Origin: Ostrinia nubilalis
Lineage: Eukaryota; Arthropoda; Insecta; Lepidoptera; Crambidae
Assembly (NCBI RefSeq): GCF_963855985.1
Contig: NC_087112.1
Span: 374,501-438,500 of the forward strand
Direction: 5' to 3'
DNA length: 64,000 nucleotides
Below are positions 22,650 through 34,189 of this stretch, one piece after another. How positions within the stretch are numbered: position 1 is the first letter of the stretch; each line of letters begins with the position of its first letter. The notes below the pieces were generated by a model. That model did no database searches. It saw nothing but the letters and a program-made list of their open reading frames with translations, and was not told the DNA's origin. Both the position numbers and the translations under genes were made by a program.

Positions 22650-23368
22650 ATTATCTTTCTTTAGATAATAACCACGATAATAATCATGATGGTCTCAGTA
22701 ATCTTAATGCAATTTGTAAAAAACTTTGGAGGTAAAAAGAATACTACTATTAATTCCGTAAAATCAAGCAATGGAATAATATTATAATATGTACAATGTA
22801 CATACTTAGTTTTATAAATCTTGTGCATAAGTCTTGAAGTAAAATATAATTTGAATACAAAAAAAAATTAAAAATACCAAATAGCAGCGTGTAAAGCATA
22901 ATGACTAAAGTAATTAATTAATTGGAAAAGTTGGTTGTAAAAATACATTTATAGCCATGCAAATAAGACTGCATTTGTTGCAAATAGCACGTATTTTAAC
23001 TACATAAAATGTTACAATGTTGGACTTGATGTACTGTAAACTAAGCACAAGACACGTCTCCCTAAAAACTTCCATACATGAAACCTTTGTGTAAATTATT
23101 TCCTGAACGTACTAACTTTGTGAACTTAACCGGCATACCTCCGAAATACCTCGGTAAATAATTAAACTATAGCAGAGGGGGGAGGGGGGAGACCGTTAAT
23201 TATTAGTGAGGGAAGTTTCACAAGAGTTCTAGCTGAAGTTCACTACTTCATTATTTTCTGCGTCGGTTAATTACGAGGTTAAATATTCTGAGGTTACGTG
23301 ATTCGGAAAAAGTTTACCCGATTTGAGACATCCTCAATAAGAACAAAAAATGTAAATAGGACCCTGTT
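22650..23368. other. AT-rich DNA, nothing recognised
   Basis: No gene; a short G-rich run (about 23170-23190) is the only low-complexity feature. Confidence 0.45.
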
Positions 23369-23369
23369 A

Positions 23370-23766
23370 TACAGGGTGGCCAGGGAGTTGACGTTCAAAG
23401 CTAAAATTTAGATTCCTTACATGAAGGTGAATCTAAATCACCCACATGTATGTTCTACGATATTGCTTAGTTACGGAGATAGAGTTAATTTTGTGATTTA
23501 GAACGTTGTGAGAATCAACCGTGAAGCTTTGAAAGTTGATCTTCACTGGAAGCTTCTCTAGCGTAAGTAAGTAAAAACAAACTAAAAGTGCTCGAAAGAA
23601 TGAGAAAAACATTAAAAACCAACCATAGATGAAAGGAAAAAATTACAAAATTAACTCTATCTCCTAAACTAAACAAAATCGTAGAACATACATGAGGGGG
23701 TGATTTAGATACACCTTGATGTAATGAATTTAAATAGCTTTGAACGTTAACTCCCTGGCCACCTTA
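23370..23766. mobile_element. MITE, about 397 bp, ACAGGGTGGCCAGGGAGTTG ends
   Basis: Both ends carry inverted copies of a sequence running through CCAGGGAGTT and CGTTCAAAGCT. A second inverted pair inside (AGAGTTAATTTTGT / ACAAAATTAACTCT) makes most of it a long imperfect foldback. A partial relative sits at 44325-44475. Confidence 0.75.
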
Positions 23767-24202
23767 GATAGATCGTTGATCGATCATTCTGCCAGATATA
23801 TTTCTGAAGTTACCGGTCTTTCAATTATGTTTTCTCATCGTTATCTTCATTCTGTTTCCAGGATCATAGATTTTCAATATTTTATAACCTCCTGATTTTT
23901 ATGACTAGCACTAATTAAGGTAGAAAAGATGAGTATTTACTTTGAATAAATAAGCTAAAACATAACATAAATGCGTGTTATATTCCATGCAATATTGACC
24001 TAATTCGAGTATAAACACCCTCATCCCTTTTGTCCCCTAACGGGGTTCTTACCCGTGACCGCAGCTGGCGTTCCCTAATAGTTACACCAAGCACAACGTC
24101 AAACGGTCGTAAAAAATGCTTAAAATAATACTCTATACTCACATCAATAAATTTAAAATCATAGCTACTATTTCGTAAAAAAAAACGTTATTTTTAACTT
24201 CA

Positions 24203-24256
24203 TCATGATCATTTCAGCCGTAGGACGTCCACTGCTGAAAATAGGCCTCCCCCAAC
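24203..24256 (-). mobile_element. RTE-type LINE 3' tail, 54-bp fragment
   Basis: TTTCAGCCGTAGGACGTCCA and AATAGGCCTCCCCCAA; only the extreme 3' end is present. Confidence 0.6.
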
Positions 24257-25278
24257 TTCTTTTAACTTAAAACTCATAAACTTCGAGTATTTTTACAGCA
24301 AAGAAGAGTCTTGCCACGCAAAAAGAGATGTGTTCTAAGTTCATTCATAATTTAAACAAGTATGAATTTCTTATAAGATTTTAAACTTTCGCGTTTCATT
24401 TCAACTAAAATAGAAAGACACGGGTCTTAACGCGACATTTGTTTAATTTAGTTTAGTTTAGCCTGCCCGAATGGACAACGCCGCGAACCGCCAGTCTGCT
24501 TGTGACCACGGCTGCAGCATCGCAGCCGAAACGTCAAGCCGTGAGGACATAATGTAACTCATTAATAAATGTCGCGTTAAGACCCGTGTCTTTCTATTTT
24601 AGTATGTTTTTCTTCAGCTTAAAAGGTGCCAAAGGTGCAATATTTTCTCTTCTCAGCACAGCTGTTTTTAGAATTTATCCTTATTTATCCTTCATTTGCC
24701 TCTGGTAGAAGTTATAGTATAAATTAATTTCAATATTTGTAAAGTTTTTTCAATCGCTCCAGCTCGGAGTTCGCAGAGCGCAGCTTAGCGTAAAGTTTTA
24801 TGCAACCCTTGATCCTTGGTTAATGGTTAAGGTTAATTACTTTAATTTTCAGATGAACTAATGAAGTATGTTTTAACTTTACCTTACTTTAATCTTCTTC
24901 TTAGTTGGGTTTCGTTTTAATTTTAATATGTATGTTACGGCTAAAGATAGGTGTGAACATAAACTTAAGATTAGCCGGCTAAACTTAAGTTTATCTTCGA
25001 CGAGGTGTTAATGTTAGTTTCTTCTATCTTTAGCCGGCTAAACTTAAGTGTAACCGCAGGCCCTTGGCTAAAAATGTAGAAGGAAATGGAAAAGGAAACA
25101 ATGTAATAATGTTTACTATTTTGACACGAAAACTTTATTAAAAAATATTCACTTTCATTACACGTAGACACTTAAAATTTGGAAGGGACGTAGCTTAGGT
25201 ACCGTAGGTGCACTAAGAAAGGAATTCCCGAAACTGCCATGGGAACGGGAGTTAGCGGGAAAACCGCTTAAGTTAGCT

Positions 25279-26021
25279 TGAAAGAAGAACGGTCATCTGT
25301 GACCCAGGCCCGACAGAAACGAGACATACCTCAGTTTTTTTGTCATGTCTTAATTAGTTAAATTATATATTTTTTATATTCGAAATCTATGTATAACACC
25401 AAGTTATTACCCTTTGTTTTTGTTCAGGCGTCATACAAAAACTAATACAAAATGCCTATTTATCACCAAAATTGGTAAATGTATGTACCTAAATAGCTGC
25501 TATGGAATGTATCAAGGTGACCCGGAGATACAGCCGGATTATACAGGGTGGAAACGAGAAGTTACAAAATCCAAAAATTCAATGTTACCAGTTTTCATAA
25601 TCTGTAACCTATTATTGGTACCATTTGAAAGAGCTCGTGAAGCACTTTCAGAATCAGTAACTAGTTTTTCGATATCTTGTATAGTTTAGAAATAATCGAG
25701 TGAGATCACTTATCGTTCCATATGTATAACCACCCTGTATAATCCGGCTGTATCTCCAGGTCACCTAGATACATTCCATAACAGCTGTAATAGACATTTA
25801 GGTACATACATTTACCAATTTTGGTGATAAATAGGCATTTTGTATTAGTTTTTGTATAACGCCTGAACAAAAACAAAGGGTAATATTTTGGTGTTATACA
25901 TAGATTTCGAATATAAAAAATATATAATTTAACTAATTAAGACGTGACAAAAAAACTGAGGTATGTCTCGTTTCTGTCGGGTCTGGGTTTTTTTTTGTAT
26001 GGGGCGTGACCGTTCTTCTTT
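25279..26021. mobile_element. Large foldback element, about 743 bp
   Basis: The arms are inverted copies of AAAGAAGAACGGTCA followed by GACAGAAACGAGACATACCT and on through TACAGCCGGATTATACAG. A second copy, reversed inside, is at 48014-48764. A 91-94 residue open frame is preserved in both copies but reads like repeat sequence, not a protein. Confidence 0.8.
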
Positions 26022-26141
26022 GGCATGCAGGTACCTTAGTAAACTTAAAGCTTAGTTAAAACAGGATATTGCAAAAATCCCACGGGAACGGGAGTTAGTG
26101 GCAAAAAAAAATTGTATAAAAAAATCTAAACCGCGTAAGAT

Positions 26142-26325
26142 GGTCACCGCAGAATAACAGCGTCATGTTCTGGGTTTTATTTACTACTCCAGAGCATGAC
26201 ACATGCTCAGCGGTGGCCAATTTTGGTTCTAACTTGTACTTGATTTTTGTTATTTGTGTGTTATATTTTAAGTTGGAACCAAATAAATGTTTTTCTTTCT
26301 TTCTTTGTTTCTTTCTTTCTAAGAT
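26142..26325 (+). mobile_element. SINE-like repeat with TTTC-repeat tail
   Basis: CCGCAGAATA...TTCTGGGTT...GCTCAGCGGT...GGTTCTAAC...GGAACCAAATAAATG followed by (TTTC)n. A relative at 46228-46510 shares the same blocks. AAGA borders may be its target duplication. Confidence 0.6.
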
Positions 26326-26766
26326 AGATGAAGGGGGTTTTCCCGTTTTAACGGGATCCACGCGTACGAAGTCGCGGGCGGCCGCTAGTCGAAAACATTT
26401 TTAGCCGTTTCGTTTTGGCTGATGTGCACATTAACCGGCTAAAGATGGAATATCACGACGCAAACTAACATGTTATCGAACTTTAGCTGCTTCTCGAAGA
26501 TAAACTTAAGTTTAGCCAGCTAATCTTAAGTTTATGTTCACAACTATCTTTAGCCGTAACATGTATATTGTTTTCGCCGTTTTAATATAAACAGTGAAAA
26601 GTATTTTTAATGGTAAAAGTCAGTCTTTAAATGGCTATTATAATTTTCCATCACGTCAAGGGTAGGTACCGCATATAAACTGGCGTTATGAAATGTAAGC
26701 AAATGCATTATTTTTTAATGGAAACTAGACTTAAAGAGACTAATAAAACTTGGGTATATTCTTAAA

Positions 26767-26949
26767 CTAGCTTTCCGCCCGCAGCTTCGCCTGCGTGGAA
26801 TTTTGTCTGTCACAGAAAACATTTATCGCGCGCGTCCCTATTTCAAAAACCGGGATCCTATGTCCATAGTGTCCAAACTATCCTATGTATAGGCGTGAAA
26901 GCAAGACAGACAGACAGATTTACTTTCGCATTTACAATATTAGTATAGA
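26767..26949 (-). mobile_element. Non-autonomous Helitron, complete copy
   Basis: Minus strand: A, then TCTATACTAATATTGTAAAT ... GCGGGCGGAAAGCTAG, then T. GC-rich hairpin potential just before the end. Confidence 0.7.
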
Positions 26950-29610
26950 TAGTATAGAATCAGATGATTATTCGATAAGACAATCCTAGATCACTTTCAA
27001 GGTGATGTTTCTGAATAACCAAAATCCTTAGGTAATGTAACCACAACAGCCTGCTTACCTACATAATATAATTATTGATATACCTCAAACTATTGTCTTA
27101 ATCCTGCCACCCTTGTCTCGGTGTACCAATCACAAGTACATGCCCACAGATGCACCACAAGTGGATGCAAATTGGACCACCTGCCTCCACAAATCGTAGG
27201 GACATAGCCAATCGAATTGATAGTTACTATGCACAGCACAAATATACATAAACTTATTTTCTTTTCTATTCTTTTAATGTGCACTCAATGGCACACAGAA
27301 AAGATTTAAACAAGTTATTGTGTACAGTGTACACATTATTGTATTCAAGTAGTCCTATTATTATGACAGCTATTTAATATTATGTAATTTTTCAAAGAAA
27401 TCTGAATGCGAAATGGACAATTACCTGACTTTCTATTGCCATTCTAGAGCGAGCTTATGATATACCTATAACTTTGAAACATCTTAGTATGCACTATAAA
27501 ATTTGTAAGGTTCAGATTCGTAAAAATGCAGTGAACTTTTCATACTCGTACTTTTACCATGGCTAAGAATGAATTATTTAAAATTGAGTTTAAAATCCCT
27601 TGTCATACAGCCGGCGTGCCATTATACGAATTGACAGCTGCAGCCGTAAGCGTACATGCTTATTGTGTCCTCCAAAGAGTGCCATATTAAATAAAACAAA
27701 TAAATAAAATATTAATAAAGAAAGGTACTATTGCAATCTTCAACCAACTGACTATTTCGGACTTCAATCAACGGACTTGTAGAGTGGAAAGTGCAACTTT
27801 CATAGAATGTGTATTTTTATTACTGCTACGAGTATAACAACATGATAAAAATCTGTAGTTATAAAAAGGTGCCCTCTTCAGAAAGTTTCTTATCATATTT
27901 CAAAACGAAACCATTCATAGCAAATGAATGGAACGTGTTGGATTTTATTTTAATTACATAAAAACTTCACGCTCACGTAGTGTTAAAGTCACGCCAGTTG
28001 TATGACAGGAGGTTTAAGCGTTTAAAACTGGTCATAATATTTTATGCTTTTAACCTCGTAAGACCGAAGAGTAAATTATGTCGACTTCTAAGTATCGCCG
28101 AATGTGCTTTCAGAAGAACGAATAATTTGAAGTAGTAAACGCCGAGCACTTCGAGTAAAAAAATTTCTATGTTAGAGATTTTCTTTTGCATTCATATTTT
28201 CAGGGGCCCTATATAATAGTGCATAGAGCTTATTTTAGGTGAAAAATAATAAAAAAATGTTTTCTCTTAAAAGAACATTCGGTATTACAGACTTTAAAAA
28301 GGAAAAGTAAATAAATTGTATTTTATACTTTAAAGTAAAACATAAATGTAACCTTCTTAATAAATTAATACTACATAAAGATACAATAACGATATTAATA
28401 AATGTAACTGAAAAGGAACAACGGTTTTAATTTTATTTAATGTTTCATAATTAGTACTTTTAAAAGTACTATCGGTTTTATAACATACACTAATGATAGG
28501 TTAAAATGTACAAGAAGTAAAGTGAATATTCATGTTAATTATAATATTTACTAAACTAAAAATCAGAACGTTCTCATGGTAAATATTCTCAATCATATCA
28601 TAATTTTAAAAGTCCAATACTCAATCCCATCTCAATAGAAAAAATATACAAAAATAAAACTTTCACCATCAAGACCGAATGTTCCTTGCAAAGAACTTTT
28701 ATTTTTAAACAAAAAAAAATCTTACAAAACTACTTCAAATTGGGAAAAATAATTTTTATGCTTGTTTAGCAGTATTTTAACTTAAATTATACTGGTCAGT
28801 TTTGCAATTAAACTACGTTTACGTGAAGAAAAAAAATTAATCGCAAATCATGTCTTCTTGGACGAACCACCTTGTCAAAGAAAAATGATAATTTGACAGT
28901 GACATTTTGTTTTTTTTATATTAATAAGTTCGGATACCTGATTTTGAATACTTTAAGCCATAGACTATCACTCTTTTCTTTCGATAGGCGCGAATTTTTG
29001 AACTTAAATTTATCTCTAAAGTTTTAGTTCCTCTGATGGCACATCAGGCGATACTTCGAAGTCACCTCCGAAAATGTCTCGGCGTTACTGACTACAAAGT
29101 TTCAGTTCCTTCTGAGGCACATCCGGGCTTACGAGGTTAAAGTAATTTACATAAACTTTTGTTGTCGTAAATAACAATCAGACTGTAAACTCCAAGCTAA
29201 AGTGGGTAGCAATCAACTGTTAAAGTTGGCTTTGCCCGTTGAAAGTCAAATCTGAAAAAGCCCGAACTAAAAACAACAAAAACTTGAAGCATTAATTCGC
29301 TCAAAACGAACTTAAAACTTCACCAATTGCTGTAACTCAGTAAACCGAGTGTTTTTTTCTGTTTTTATTTCGTATTCTTTCAAAGTTACTAACGATCCCA
29401 TGAATATTTCATACATCTGGAGCATTGTGTTGAACCTTAGGGAACTCGTGAACTTACAGGAACCCTTGACGGGAAGTTTTTTCGAATTATCCTGAATTAT
29501 TCATATAGTCTATTAAGTGAGGCACCGAGTGTCAGCCCTGTATTGTACAAGGGACGTGACAGCAGTTGGGTCACTGTGTTCAAGTCTATAAATGATAGTT
29601 TGTTCGTTTC
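26950..29610. other. Long AT-rich stretch without recognised genes or elements
   Basis: No coding exon is identified. 29019-29046 and 29096-29124 are imperfect direct repeats of GTTTTAGTTCC...GGCACATC, about 77 bp apart. A minus-strand open frame at 27090-27284 has a hydrophobic N-terminus but no ATG. Confidence 0.4.
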
Positions 29611-29614
29611 AACC

Positions 29615-29662
29615 CAATGACAATTTTTTAGGGCGGCCTTTGTACAGCAGTGGATAGCCCGA
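29615..29662 (+). mobile_element. RTE-type LINE tail remnant
   Basis: GGCGGCCTTTGTACAGCAGT then GGATAGCCC, a decayed copy of the second RTE subfamily. Confidence 0.4.
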
Positions 29663-29836
29663 CTACTTTAATAAATATGACATACTTAATTTCACTTTTT
29701 AAAGAAGTTGAAGGGACTCATTTGGGTTATGGAAACAGGTTTTTATCGGCAATAGTTGTATGTGATTGAAGCAGCCGGTCAATCTGGTGGTGTCATGTCT
29801 GCCAGGATATGTTCGTTAATTTGTTCCCTGGCTGAA

Positions 29837-29838
29837 TA
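29837..29838. other. TA target duplication, left
   Basis: Pairs with 34190-34191. Two-base duplication as expected for ISL2EU-type elements. Confidence 0.6.
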
Positions 29839-29885
29839 GGGTATTCCACTCTGTTTGGCAAAGTACTATAATATGTTCTTTTCAT
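29839..29885 (+). repeat. ISL2EU left terminal inverted repeat
   Basis: GGGTA, a 5-base insert relative to the right end, then CTCTGTTTGGCAAAGTACTA and AATATG, aligning with the inverted right end. Confidence 0.65.
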
Positions 29886-29998
29886 CGTTAAAAGCCACCA
29901 AAAAAAATATTTCGGCGAAATAAACCCGCTTTCATGCCATAAAAATACTTCAAAATTTTGAATATATTTATTCCCGCGAAAACAGGCTTCTGCGCTGT

Positions 29999-30023
29999 CC
30001 GCCATGTTTATGACGTCATTTCG
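29999..30023. promoter_or_regulatory. Left subterminal inverted repeat with CRE-type palindrome
   Basis: CCGCCATG, then TGACGTCA (30011-30018), then GG. Its inverted partner is at 33994-34018. It lies 84 bp upstream of the transposase ATG. TGACGTCA is the consensus CREB/ATF site; here it could equally be a transposase-binding site. Confidence 0.6.
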
Positions 30024-30101
30024 GCATGTAAACAAAACTTGACGTAGGTACACTCTCGACATCGTATTTTGTTTTTGAAAAACTCAGTTGAAAAACAAAA
30101 A

Positions 30102-32099
30102 ATGAATAACACTCGTTATCGGTGGTGTGCAGTGTCTAGTTGTAAAAATACTAGCGTAAAAACCCCGGAAAAATTGTTTATCCAAGTGCCGAACGACCTT
30201 AAAATGAGAAATGTTTGGTTGGAATTCGCTAAACGTGATCCTATGTCATTATCAACTAAAAGCCGATTATATATGTGCGAAGATCATTTCAATGTAAGTA
30301 AACTCTAACATCTAAGTTTCTAGATTTCAATTATTGTTTTCTGTAAGTAAGATGACATAACCTAAAATTACTACCGCTACCAAGCTACCAAGAAATTCAT
30401 ATAATGATATCATTGCAGTTGGAACAAGACATGGAAAATTTTATGGAGTACAAGATTATGGGATCCGTGAAACATGTCAAAATGAAAGGCAATATCACCC
30501 CGTCCCGATTATGTTATCATAGTGAGAGAAAGCGGAAGCTGTCACCAAGTCCGAGTCAGCCAACTGTTACAAAAATACAAAAGGTGGATTTTGTACAAGG
30601 AGCTGAAAAAAGCATGTTGGTTGAAGACTACATGGAACCAACAGCATCATCGTCTAAGTCAGGTACCTATTATAGTCTGAGTATAATAAAGAGTGTAATC
30701 TTATTCTCATCGGTAATATGTATTCCATCGATATGTTAGTAAAAGCATTGTAATCCAAAAAGTAAGTATCATTAATGAGTACCTATTATATGATTTTTTT
30801 ATGCTTCCAGATGTACCAATACTTCTTACTGAAAAAAATAATGAGGACAAAGAAACCCAAGTGCAAACACTGACCACTGACAAGTCAATCCAGGTGCAAG
30901 TATTATCACAGGAAAGCAAATCAATACAAGCAAATATAGTGCCTCATTACAGAAGTAAAGCTACCCAGTGCACATTCAAAATAAGAGACCAATGTTTGTC
31001 ACCCATAAAGACTAGTGTGTCTATTGCAACGTCACCTCATATCAAAGGAAGCCAAATAAATATACCAAGTACATCAGGAGTCACAACATCTGCTAAACGC
31101 AAACTATCAGTTATATTTGAAGAAAAGTCGGACAGTGAAATATCACTTGCTCCATCACTTTCAAGTGAATGGCCTACACCAACTAAATGTAAGACAACGT
31201 CTGACAGTAGCTTACTAGAAGAATTAAAGTTAGAAGACCAAAAGCTATATTACTACAACACTTTATCTAAAATTAAGAAAAACAGCAGGCTGTATCTGGG
31301 TATTCCTAATGGGCTTTATTTTTTGGTACATATAATAAAGAAACATACACATATAACAGAACAACACATTTTGTTGTGCCTCATGAAAATTAGACTCAAC
31401 AGAACATTTTCGCAACTGGCCGATGATTTTGGGTTGTCATTGTCACAAACAAGTCAAATCTTTCTGAGTAAGTTACCATTAATAAGCAAAGCATTGTCTC
31501 CTTTTATAAAACCTTTCAGTCCTGTCTCAATAAAACGGAACTTACCTATAGCTTTCCGACATCGATTTCACAAAGTTACCTGTATCATTGATTGTTTAGA
31601 AATTCAAATACAGAAACCAACAATGGCAGTACGTCAAGCACTGACATGGTCAGAATATAAAAAAGCTAATACAATTAAATATTTAGTTGCATGTACACCT
31701 GATGGACTGGTTAGATTTGTTTCTTCTGGATATGGGGGTAGGATAACGGATGTTCAGCTAGTAGAGAACTGTACATTTTTAGATAGTTTGGAACCTGGCA
31801 CTTGTATTCTAGCAGATAGAGGGTTCAAACACATTGAATTCTATTTAAAACAAAGAAACTTTTCTTTGGTGAGGCCTCCAAGTGTCAGTAGTGGTTCCAA
31901 ACTAACAAAATCTGAAGTGAGGCTAACTAAACAAATAGCTAGCCTTAGAATTCACATAGAGAGAGTGATACGCAGAATTCGAGAGTTTGCCATATTAAAA
32001 CCCCATTCAGTTGTTAACTCTAATTTAATTCCTATTCTTGATGAGTGTATTGTAACAGCTTGTGCTCTGATAAATATACAAGATTCCCTAATTAAATAA
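30102..32099 (+). CDS. ISL2EU transposase: THAP DNA-binding domain plus DDE_Tnp_4 catalytic domain
   Basis: Three inferred exons: 30102-30293, 30419-30662 and 30811-32099 (donor GTAAGT, acceptors CATTGCAG and CTTCCAG), giving 574 residues with the frame preserved. Residues 1-95 form a THAP zinc finger (C9-x4-C14 and C59-x2-H62) that would bind the transposon ends. 95-300 is a low-complexity linker rich in Ser, Thr and Lys. About 330-377 is a helix-turn-helix of the kind preceding DDE_Tnp_4. The RNase-H-like catalytic core has D406 (CIIDCLE), D481 (LADRG) and E529 (HIERV), the DDE triad that binds metal for strand cleavage and transfer. The ATG follows AAAACAAAA and starts the THAP fold directly. 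An AATAAA lies at 32373-32378. All key residues are present. Exon borders are by eye only. Confidence 0.85.
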
Positions 32100-32412
32100 T
32101 TGTAATTACCTATGTTTAGTTTATAGTTTTCATCTACAAATATTTTCCTTTAGTATTTTCTTAATCTTGTAGTCATAATTTTGGTTAAGACAATGTTTGC
32201 TAATGTTAGTATTTTTTTTAACAACAGTGTGGGAGCACCTGTATACCTACATTATGTATATTGTAAACTATTATTATATCTGTTAATGAACACCACTGAT
32301 AGCAACTGATACTTTGTAAATTAATGAGTACTTGTCGTAATTTTTACTAACATTTAGGTATTTTAAGAGTAAAATAAAAGACTTGCTTATTATTTAAAGT
32401 TCTTTTTTTTTA
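32100..32412. terminator. Convergent 3' region of the two ISL2EU genes
   Basis: 313 bp between the two stop codons. AATAAA on the plus strand (32373-32378) serves the transposase. On the minus strand AATAAA (32409-32414) overlaps the nuclease stop codon. Confidence 0.6.
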
Positions 32413-33854
32413 TTATGTTTGTACAGTTTCATATAAAATGGGAAAAATATTTCTTTTCCAAAATGAAATAACACTGTGGAGCAGTTCTGACACATATATT
32501 TGATCATATGCAATCTCTATAATATTCACTTTATTGTCCTTTTCGAAACCACTACTTGCGACACAGAAATAACTTTTATTCACTTTTGCACAATACATTT
32601 GTACTTGTACTTGAGCATAGTGTTGTTTAGTGATAGCACCGTCTTTAATATATTTATTTTCAGTTTTTTTGGTACTTGGGCACTTAATTTCAATCGTAGT
32701 ATTTTTTTCACAAATGCCATCTGGCGAACCTGCAATCATAGGATTCTCTTCGGAAATAAATAATCCACATTTTTCTATTTTTTTCCCCAATTTTTTCTCC
32801 ACACTTTTTCGCACACTGTCTTCCAAATTTCTGCCTCGCTTTATTGCAGTAGTTTCGATGGTTCTTCCTCCAAGAATGGTGGCAACCAAAGAACCATCAG
32901 TGGTTTTACACCTACTGACTTCAAAGCATTTTGAAGCCGTGATTCTCCCATAACGTAACTCATACCATAATCCACTCTTATGTTGGTTTCTAGTTTGTTT
33001 CTCAACATTTCTGATATTTATATCATTGAAAACTTTACCTATTAGGTTTAGGAAATCATCACATTTATTGGTGTTGTTACTACACATCAGGTAATGTAGT
33101 GACAGTGTATTACTTTTTTTGCAAACAAAATCATTTTCATGCTTTAAATATTGACAAGAAGTAATTTTTCTTTTTTTAGATTCAATTAAAAAATCTTCAA
33201 CTACACTGTCACCTATACTAGTTTCAGCACTTTTTAGCTTCTTTTTTGTCATTTCTTTCGTTGTCATAATTTTTATTGAAGATCCGACCTTTGATAGTGT
33301 CGATTTTTTCCAATAACATTGGACTGAAGTGCATGATGGCTCTTCACTTCTACGATGACACCACATTAAAAACGCCACAGCATGTTTACATCCACCGGCA
33401 GACGCAGGACAATCATGGCATGTCACCTGTAGCACATCATCTTCTTGCTCATCTACAATGAGAGTTGCAGAATATGGTTTGGAACGAACTTTATGTTCCG
33501 GACATATTGTACACTTTATAGTACATAAAGCTTGAGTCCTTTGTAGTTGCACGTATCCGATAGCATCGTCGCCATACGATTCTCTTGCAGATCTGTGGAT
33601 AACCAAGTCTTAATTAACATTGGAAAACAAAACATAACCTATAACTTTCCGATATTTTTCTACAAATAAGGTATACCTATATAGCTGTTATTTCATTAAA
33701 AACAACATAATAAAGGTAATACTTACAAAGATGTTTTTATATTCCGGAATTCGGCAGAACAGAAATTTGGATTACATGCAAAGAACTTTGCAACCATCAT
33801 CGTGTTGATTTTTGGTAAGTTCGTACTATCTGCTTTTACGAAACCGGCTTCCAT
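32413..33854 (-). CDS. ISL2EU accessory protein: SWIM zinc finger plus YqaJ-type nuclease
   Basis: Two inferred exons, 33854-33727 and 33592-32413 (donor GTAAGT, acceptor ATCCACAG), 435 residues. The join yields the continuous stretch NIKTSLSARESYGDDAIGY, and I chose the ATG at 33854 because the long frame alone begins with TTG. A SWIM-like zinc finger (C101, C104, C111, H113; CHDCPASAGGCKH) is followed by a basic linker and a YqaJ domain of the PD-(D/E)XK family: RYGRITAS at 256-263, E300, GSPD with D334, E344-x-K346, and a glutamine-rich QVQVQ helix near 370. YqaJ domains are related to lambda-type exonucleases, so the protein may trim or repair excision ends; its role in transposition is not established. 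All catalytic positions are present. Confidence 0.85.
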
Positions 33855-33993
33855 TTCGTGTTTTAGTAGTATTTAACTTATTTCGTATGATTTAAATAAA
33901 TATCAACTGAATAATTTTGACGAAGAGCACTGACGAATAGAATGCGAATAGAAAATAAAAAGTTGTTGACAGATGACAGCGAATGATTATTGC

Positions 33994-34018
33994 CAATATG
34001 ACGTCACAGCATGGCGGC
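33994..34018. promoter_or_regulatory. Right subterminal inverted repeat with CRE-type palindrome
   Basis: Minus strand: GCCGCCATG, CTG, TGACGTCA (33999-34006), then ATTGG. Mirror of 29999-30023; 145 bp upstream of the nuclease ATG, so each gene has one copy in its promoter region. Confidence 0.6.
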
Positions 34019-34142
34019 TCGTGTTTTTAGTCACGTGATATACAGATTAAAAATATCAATTTTTAATTTTAACATAATAAATAAATCATGTATATTTACG
34101 ACATAAAATCAGTATAACTATGTTTATTTCTACATAAAGTTC

Positions 34143-34189
34143 ATTGTGTATTGATTTTCATATTTTTTTATTTACCACCCAGAGTACCC
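34143..34189 (-). repeat. ISL2EU right terminal inverted repeat
   Basis: Minus strand reads GGGTACTCTGGGTGGTAAAT... The last ten codons of the host frame lie in it. Confidence 0.65.

Larger units (their letters stand above)
25178..26388 (+). mobile_element. Helitron sequence split by later insertions
   Basis: The left part (to about 25270) and the segments 26022-26140 and 26326-26388 match the 22166-22417 family in inverse orientation, ending GCGGCCGCTAG before T (26389). The GGGAACGGGAGTTAG block occurs twice (25245 and 26087), so two copies or a duplication may be involved. Confidence 0.55.
24932..26562. mobile_element. TIR element with 70-bp ends, hosting nested insertions
   Basis: 24932-25001 and 26493-26562 are inverted copies (ATGTTACGGCTAAAGATAG, then TTAGCCGGCTAAACTTAAG), about two mismatches in 70. 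Everything between is mostly other elements: Helitron sequence, a foldback element and a SINE. Confidence 0.65.
29839..34189. mobile_element. Complete ISL2EU-type DNA transposon with two genes
   Basis: 4351 bp. Ends are inverted: GGGTATTCCACTCTG at left; on the minus strand at right GGGTACTCTG, the same after a 5-base gap, continuing with similarity (GG-AA-TA...AATATG) for about 30 bp. TA lies on both sides (29837-29838 and 34190-34191), and the flanks join into an uninterrupted reading frame when one TA and the element are removed. It encodes a THAP-DDE transposase (plus) and a SWIM-YqaJ nuclease (minus), converging tail to tail. This gene pair is, to my knowledge, the signature of the ISL2EU superfamily, a relative of PIF/Harbinger. 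Both genes read intact, so the copy may be young. Confidence 0.82.

Noticed and set aside
25414..25689. 91-residue frame conserved at 48346-48630
   Set aside because: Conservation is explained by the shared foldback element; composition and inverted structure do not suggest a protein.
27090..27284. Small secreted cysteine-containing protein on the minus strand
   Set aside because: The N-terminus looks like a signal peptide, but the frame begins with GTG right after a stop and has no ATG; no exon partner seen.
29793..30062. 89-residue minus-strand open frame
   Set aside because: It runs across the transposon border from TIR sequence into the flank; only its last 14 codons matter, as the likely native tail of the host exon.
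30102..33854. Domesticated host genes (HARBI1-like or THAP family)
   Set aside because: Both genes lie between inverted ends with a TA duplication and disrupt a host frame, so they belong to a mobile element.
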